Shown in pieces: positions 60,905 to 64,000 of a stretch of 64,000 nt of DNA. A program made the position numbers and the translations under genes. The stretch covers positions 1 through 64,000 of the forward strand of contig JBGTBE010000003.1 in the NCBI GenBank assembly GCA_041749535.1, in the 5' to 3' direction. Positions within the stretch are counted from its first letter, which is position 1, and every line of letters begins with the position of its first letter. The stretch comes from JBBQZU01 sp041749535 (lineage in GTDB: Bacteria > Bacteroidota > Bacteroidia > Flavobacteriales_D > Cryomorphaceae). The notes beneath the pieces are model-generated. The model did no database searches. It was not told where the DNA came from and worked only from the letters and a program-made list of their open reading frames with translations.

Positions 60905-60943
60905 TGGTCTTAATAAGGCGACAAATATAAGCGATTAAGACCA
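60905..60943 (-). promoter_or_regulatory. dnaN promoter flanked by a perfect inverted repeat
   Basis: TGGTCTTAAT (60905-60914) and ATTAAGACCA (60934-60943) form a perfect 10-bp inverted repeat with a 19-bp spacer. The spacer holds the minus-strand -7 box TATATTTG (60929-60922). The dnaN ATG is at 60886. This geometry suggests an operator overlapping the promoter. Confidence 0.6.
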
Positions 60944-60978
60944 AAGGAATCTAAGACTTTATGAACAGATTTGGTCAA

Positions 60979-62004
60979 TTATGGAGTGGGCTTAAAGGCG
61001 AGAATAGGTGCCCTGAAATTGTCCCATACAAAGCGCTGGGCGAAGGCCAATTCATCGTCATTCACGCATGCATATATTCGTTCTCTGTCTATTTCAGCTT
61101 GTGTTTCTCCGTCCATCTCAAACTGTCCCTGGGGTGCAGCACGTGCCCAAAGGCGAATGGTGCGGGTCTGCTTTTGGTCGGTAATGCGAATGACCTGGTA
61201 TGGGGTGAGCTGTTTTACAGAATCCTCTTGCGCCGGCTTGAGCAGGGTGTTGTAGTTCTCGAAGGAAGCAAGCTTGAAGTTTAGAAGGTAATCCTTTACC
61301 AATGTGCTGTCAAAACCTTGTACCGGCTTCTCGGATCCCGATGCATAAAGTTGTATGTTGTTGCCCCCTTCATAAGTAATTCTAAAGCCGGAAAATTCCT
61401 GGGTGGGGTAGTCCACTTCAATTTCCCGGAAGTTCAGTGAAGGGTAGTCAAGAATGCGTGTGCTGCGCCATTCTGAAAGGTTAGTAAAAAAGCGGGTATC
61501 GAGCATTCCCGTAAAACCGCGCATATCCATAATGTAAGCAGCAGTGCTCTTCCCATTCTCCGGAGTTTCTAGCAGCATATAGGTACCTTTCTTGTCCATG
61601 GTTCCATAGCCAATGTACCAGGTTTTAATAAGCTCGCCCGACTTGCGGTATATCTCTACTTTCTTTGCATTGCCTGCCATCACCCTGTTCACCTGTTCCT
61701 GGGCCTCCTTGGCGACCGGGCGTTGCACATACACATTGCGAAATGTTTCGAGCAGCAATGTGGCGGCATCCTCCCTCGCTTTGAACTGCCCATTTACCAT
61801 CCAGGTTCCATTGTCGCGGGTGAGGGTAACGGTGTTGCCATGCATATCGGCAATGAATATCTTACCCACATCGGCGGTGTCCTTAACGGCAAAATCTGTT
61901 TGCTCCCTTCTTGCCGTGCTCGAAGTGTCGAATGAAATGTACAGGTATATGGATACAATGGACAGCAGAAATACTACGACCACGAAAGGAATAATCTTCT
62001 TCAT
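60979..62004 (-). CDS. DUF4340 envelope protein in the gliding cluster
   Basis: The 341-residue protein has one N-terminal membrane helix (about 4-25) and a large extracytoplasmic beta-rich region (ITYEGGNNIQLYASG, RITDQKQTRTIRLWARA). DUF4340 proteins are associated with GldG-type ABC transporter accessory proteins. The ATG overlaps the gldG stop by 4 nt (ATGA), so it is coupled to gldG. Its role is not defined. Confidence 0.85.
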   Translation of the reverse strand: MKKIIPFVVVVFLLSIVSIYLYISFDTSSTARREQTDFAVKDTADVGKIFIADMHGNTVTLTRDNGTWMVNGQFKAREDAATLLLETFRNVYVQRPVAKEAQEQVNRVMAGNAKKVEIYRKSGELIKTWYIGYGTMDKKGTYMLLETPENGKSTAAYIMDMRGFTGMLDTRFFTNLSEWRSTRILDYPSLNFREIEVDYPTQEFSGFRITYEGGNNIQLYASGSEKPVQGFDSTLVKDYLLNFKLASFENYNTLLKPAQEDSVKQLTPYQVIRITDQKQTRTIRLWARAAPQGQFEMDGETQAEIDRERIYACVNDDELAFAQRFVWDNFRAPILAFKPTP

Positions 62005-63755
62005 GCGTTGCGCTCCTTAATTTTTCTGGCGTAAACCGCTCTTCTTATAAAATACTGTGCGATGCCCATGAGGATGATGAGCAGCACCGGCAATCCAATA
62101 TTGAGTCCTTGCCAAAGGGTTCGTTGAGCAAGAACGCGCTCGTCATTGAGTTTTCTGAGCACCACCGTTCTGGAACGAACATCAATCAAGCGGTCGTCCC
62201 CCAGCAGGTAGTTCATGGCATTAATTAAGAATTCCTTGTTGCCATATATCTTACGGCGGGCAAGAGGGTCGAAACCAAGTTCCCTGAACTTGGTACCATC
62301 CGGACTCACGCCATTGCGAATCATATCCCCATCAGAGACCACAAGCATGCGGGTGAAGGAACTTTTCTCCGTGAAGGCAAAGGTTTTGTCATCATAAAAC
62401 TCGGGAGGAAGTCTGTTGGAGAAATTCGATGGAAATGTGCCTTCCAGCAGCACTGCCACTGGCAAATTGGGTCTTGCTCCGTTTGTAAAGTCGGGGTTAA
62501 TAGCTACGATATTAAGGCTCACCCGCACAGGCGATTTCAAAATTTTAGTGTAAGGCGAAGTGGTGAGAATAATTTGTTTGGTCACTCCTGGTACAGCAAT
62601 GGTATCAATGCTGCTTACAAATTCGGTAAATATTGGGTCTACATTGGCTACAATGGGCTGGGAAAGAGTAGGAATGATAATGGGATGAAAGTAAAATGGA
62701 AGTAGTTCATTGCGTTCATTGCCAGAAGGACCAGTAACCACAGAAATGGGTGCGCAAGTACGGTCTATGAGCAAATCCCGGTTCAGCCTTACGCCGTAGG
62801 TGAAGAGTTGGTCATCCAAATTTATTCTGAGCGGTACCGCAAGAGTGGTCTCCGTGCGCATAAGGCTGTCCATCTCCATCTGCATAGGGTCTAGCAGCCA
62901 GAGTACCCTCCCACCCAGCATGATGAATTGGTCAATAATGTACTTGTCCTGTTCCGAAAATTGGGTGGTGGGCTTGGCCAGGATGATGGCATCGTAGCGA
63001 TTCTCACGTCTGCCCTGACCTACGAGACTTTTGCTTAAGGAATTTAACTGGCCATCAATCTCAAGGTACTCCACATCGTAGTATCGCTCCAGCTCGAATT
63101 GAAAATCCCGGGTCTCAATGGGTTGCAATTCTCCGTGTCCTTCAATAAAGGCTACTTTCTGTCTTCTTGGTGCACGTACCTGATAGATGGCATTCATCAG
63201 TTCGTATTCCAAACCATTGATGGTGCGGTTTATCATTTCAGCATCCGTTACCCTTTGTTGGTTGCGAAGAATTTGAAGGGGTATCTCAGTGTCCTTGTAT
63301 GAAACCAGCGCTCCGGGAAAAATGATTTGTTCTTTCAAGCCATCCTTTTCCCGAATTTGCAGAGAGGTGTACATAAGGCCTTTCTCAACCAACTCACCAT
63401 ACATGGCTTCGCGCGCCTTGCGGTCAGGATCTTCGCTAGGGTTTATAAACTCGTACTGAATATTGTCGCCGGCGTAGGCGCGCATTTCGTCAAGCTTCTC
63501 TTTGGTGGTTTGTCTCAGCCTCTGATAATCGGCTGGAAACTCACCTTCCAGAAATACTTTTATGTACACCACATCCTCCAATTCCCTCAGCAATTCTATG
63601 GTGGTTGGAGTGAGGGTATGGCGCTGCTCTTCGGTAAGGTCAAAACGCGCGAAGAAATACTGACTTATGAAGGAAATAGAAATGAACAATACAATTCCGA
63701 GTACCGCTTCCAGAATAATCTTACTTCGCTCTCCTCCTTTTGCGCTCATCTCCAC
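62001..63755 (-). CDS. gldG: Gliding motility ABC transporter accessory protein GldG
   Basis: The 584-residue protein has an N-terminal helix (about 14-33), a long extracytoplasmic domain (LTEEQRHTLTPTTIELLRELED, VAFIEGHGE, WLLDPMQMEMDSL) and a C-terminal membrane helix (about 552-572). GldG works with the GldF permease and GldA ATPase in gliding motility. It overlaps gldF by 10 nt. The region 62004-60979 carries the coupled DUF4340 gene. Length fits. Confidence 0.95.
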   Translation of the reverse strand: MEMSAKGGERSKIILEAVLGIVLFISISFISQYFFARFDLTEEQRHTLTPTTIELLRELEDVVYIKVFLEGEFPADYQRLRQTTKEKLDEMRAYAGDNIQYEFINPSEDPDRKAREAMYGELVEKGLMYTSLQIREKDGLKEQIIFPGALVSYKDTEIPLQILRNQQRVTDAEMINRTINGLEYELMNAIYQVRAPRRQKVAFIEGHGELQPIETRDFQFELERYYDVEYLEIDGQLNSLSKSLVGQGRRENRYDAIILAKPTTQFSEQDKYIIDQFIMLGGRVLWLLDPMQMEMDSLMRTETTLAVPLRINLDDQLFTYGVRLNRDLLIDRTCAPISVVTGPSGNERNELLPFYFHPIIIPTLSQPIVANVDPIFTEFVSSIDTIAVPGVTKQIILTTSPYTKILKSPVRVSLNIVAINPDFTNGARPNLPVAVLLEGTFPSNFSNRLPPEFYDDKTFAFTEKSSFTRMLVVSDGDMIRNGVSPDGTKFRELGFDPLARRKIYGNKEFLINAMNYLLGDDRLIDVRSRTVVLRKLNDERVLAQRTLWQGLNIGLPVLLIILMGIAQYFIRRAVYARKIKERNA

Positions 63756-64000
63756 ATCCTGCTTTGAAGCACCAATTTGGTGAGTATGATGAATATGCCC
63801 GAAAGGCTTACAAAATATACCACATCGCGCGTGTCGATCACGCCACGGCTTATGGAGTCGTAATGTTCAGCAATGCCAAGCTTTTGGATAAACCTGTCGA
63901 AACCTTCGAGAAACTCAAAGTTGGCAATCTGATCAAGCCCATTGTAGAAAAAGAAGCAGAGAAATAAAGCGAGAATAAAGGAAACCACCTGATTCTCCGT
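63746..64000 (-). CDS. gldF: Gliding motility ABC permease GldF (C-terminal part, cut by the window)
   Basis: The frame is open to the end of the window, so only the last 84 residues are visible. They include TENQVVSFILALFLCFFFYN, matching the GldF TENQIVAFIL segment, and a last membrane helix (FVSLSGIFIILTKLVLQ) close to the C-terminus. GldF is the permease subunit of the Gld ABC transporter. It overlaps gldG by 10 nt, so the two are coupled. Confidence 0.9.
   Translation of the reverse strand, partial: TENQVVSFILALFLCFFFYNGLDQIANFEFLEGFDRFIQKLGIAEHYDSISRGVIDTRDVVYFVSLSGIFIILTKLVLQSRMWR

Overview
The window looks like chromosomal core sequence from a member of the Bacteroidota, most likely a marine or freshwater Flavobacteriales relative. 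The evidence is gldG and the end of gldF, C-terminal sorting domains of the type IX secretion system (T9SS), a PorE-like OmpA protein, the fused DAHP synthase/chorismate mutase, DUF2279, GLPGLI-like proteins, LiaF-like proteins, and the repeated Bacteroidota -7 promoter box TAnnTTTG with almost no Shine-Dalgarno sequences. No insertion sequence, prophage, CRISPR array or integrase was seen.

Layout. 1-4.7 kb: LiaF-like protein, hotdog thioesterase, lone receiver protein, a three-gene YtxH/YqjE-like membrane cluster with its own promoter, a cold-shock protein and an NYN nuclease fused to a cold-shock domain. 4.9-9.3 kb: MATE exporter and a secreted GH3/beta-lactamase-fold fusion. 9.4-14.4 kb: a tight run of a small membrane protein, mutL, two rhomboid proteases and a membrane-anchored EEP enzyme. 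14.4-14.8 kb: stacked repeats and hairpins beside tRNA-Ser(GCU). 14.9-18.7 kb: a HAD phosphatase and the translation operon thrS-infC-rpmI-rplT, whose infC must start at a rare AUA codon. 18.7-25.4 kb: NHLRC2-like protein, TPR lipoprotein, recA-bcp, rarA. 25.5-30.6 kb: PorE-like protein, queE, a structured RNA candidate, a T9SS cargo protein, folD. 30.6-35.7 kb: ffh, argS, CtlX-like hydrolase, arginase. 36-41.9 kb: paired GLPGLI-like proteins, Smr protein, secreted EEP protein, DUF2279, msrA, aromatic biosynthesis. 42-50 kb: ftsK, lolA-like, secreted sugar dehydrogenase, typA. 50-54.5 kb: CPXCG protein, a second structured RNA candidate, SBF transporter, zinc-ribbon protein, a 34-residue membrane peptide, ung and a DEAH helicase. 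54.5-64 kb: ppc, alkB-like hydroxylase, small genes, csaA, dnaN, and the DUF4340-gldG-gldF gliding/T9SS cluster.

Most genes are housekeeping: DNA repair and replication (mutL, recA, rarA, ung, dnaN, ftsK), translation and protein targeting (thrS, infC, rpmI, rplT, argS, ffh, typA), one-carbon, aromatic and arginine metabolism, and the envelope (lolA-like, gldFG, PorE-like). I do not see a multi-gene new defence or mobile system. The least explained signals are two structured RNA candidates (about 28.13-28.34 kb and 50.57-50.73 kb), the overlapping hairpin block beside tRNA-Ser, the AUA start of infC, the inverted repeat around the dnaN promoter, and the NYN-cold-shock fusion. All functional statements come from reading the sequence; no database search was run.
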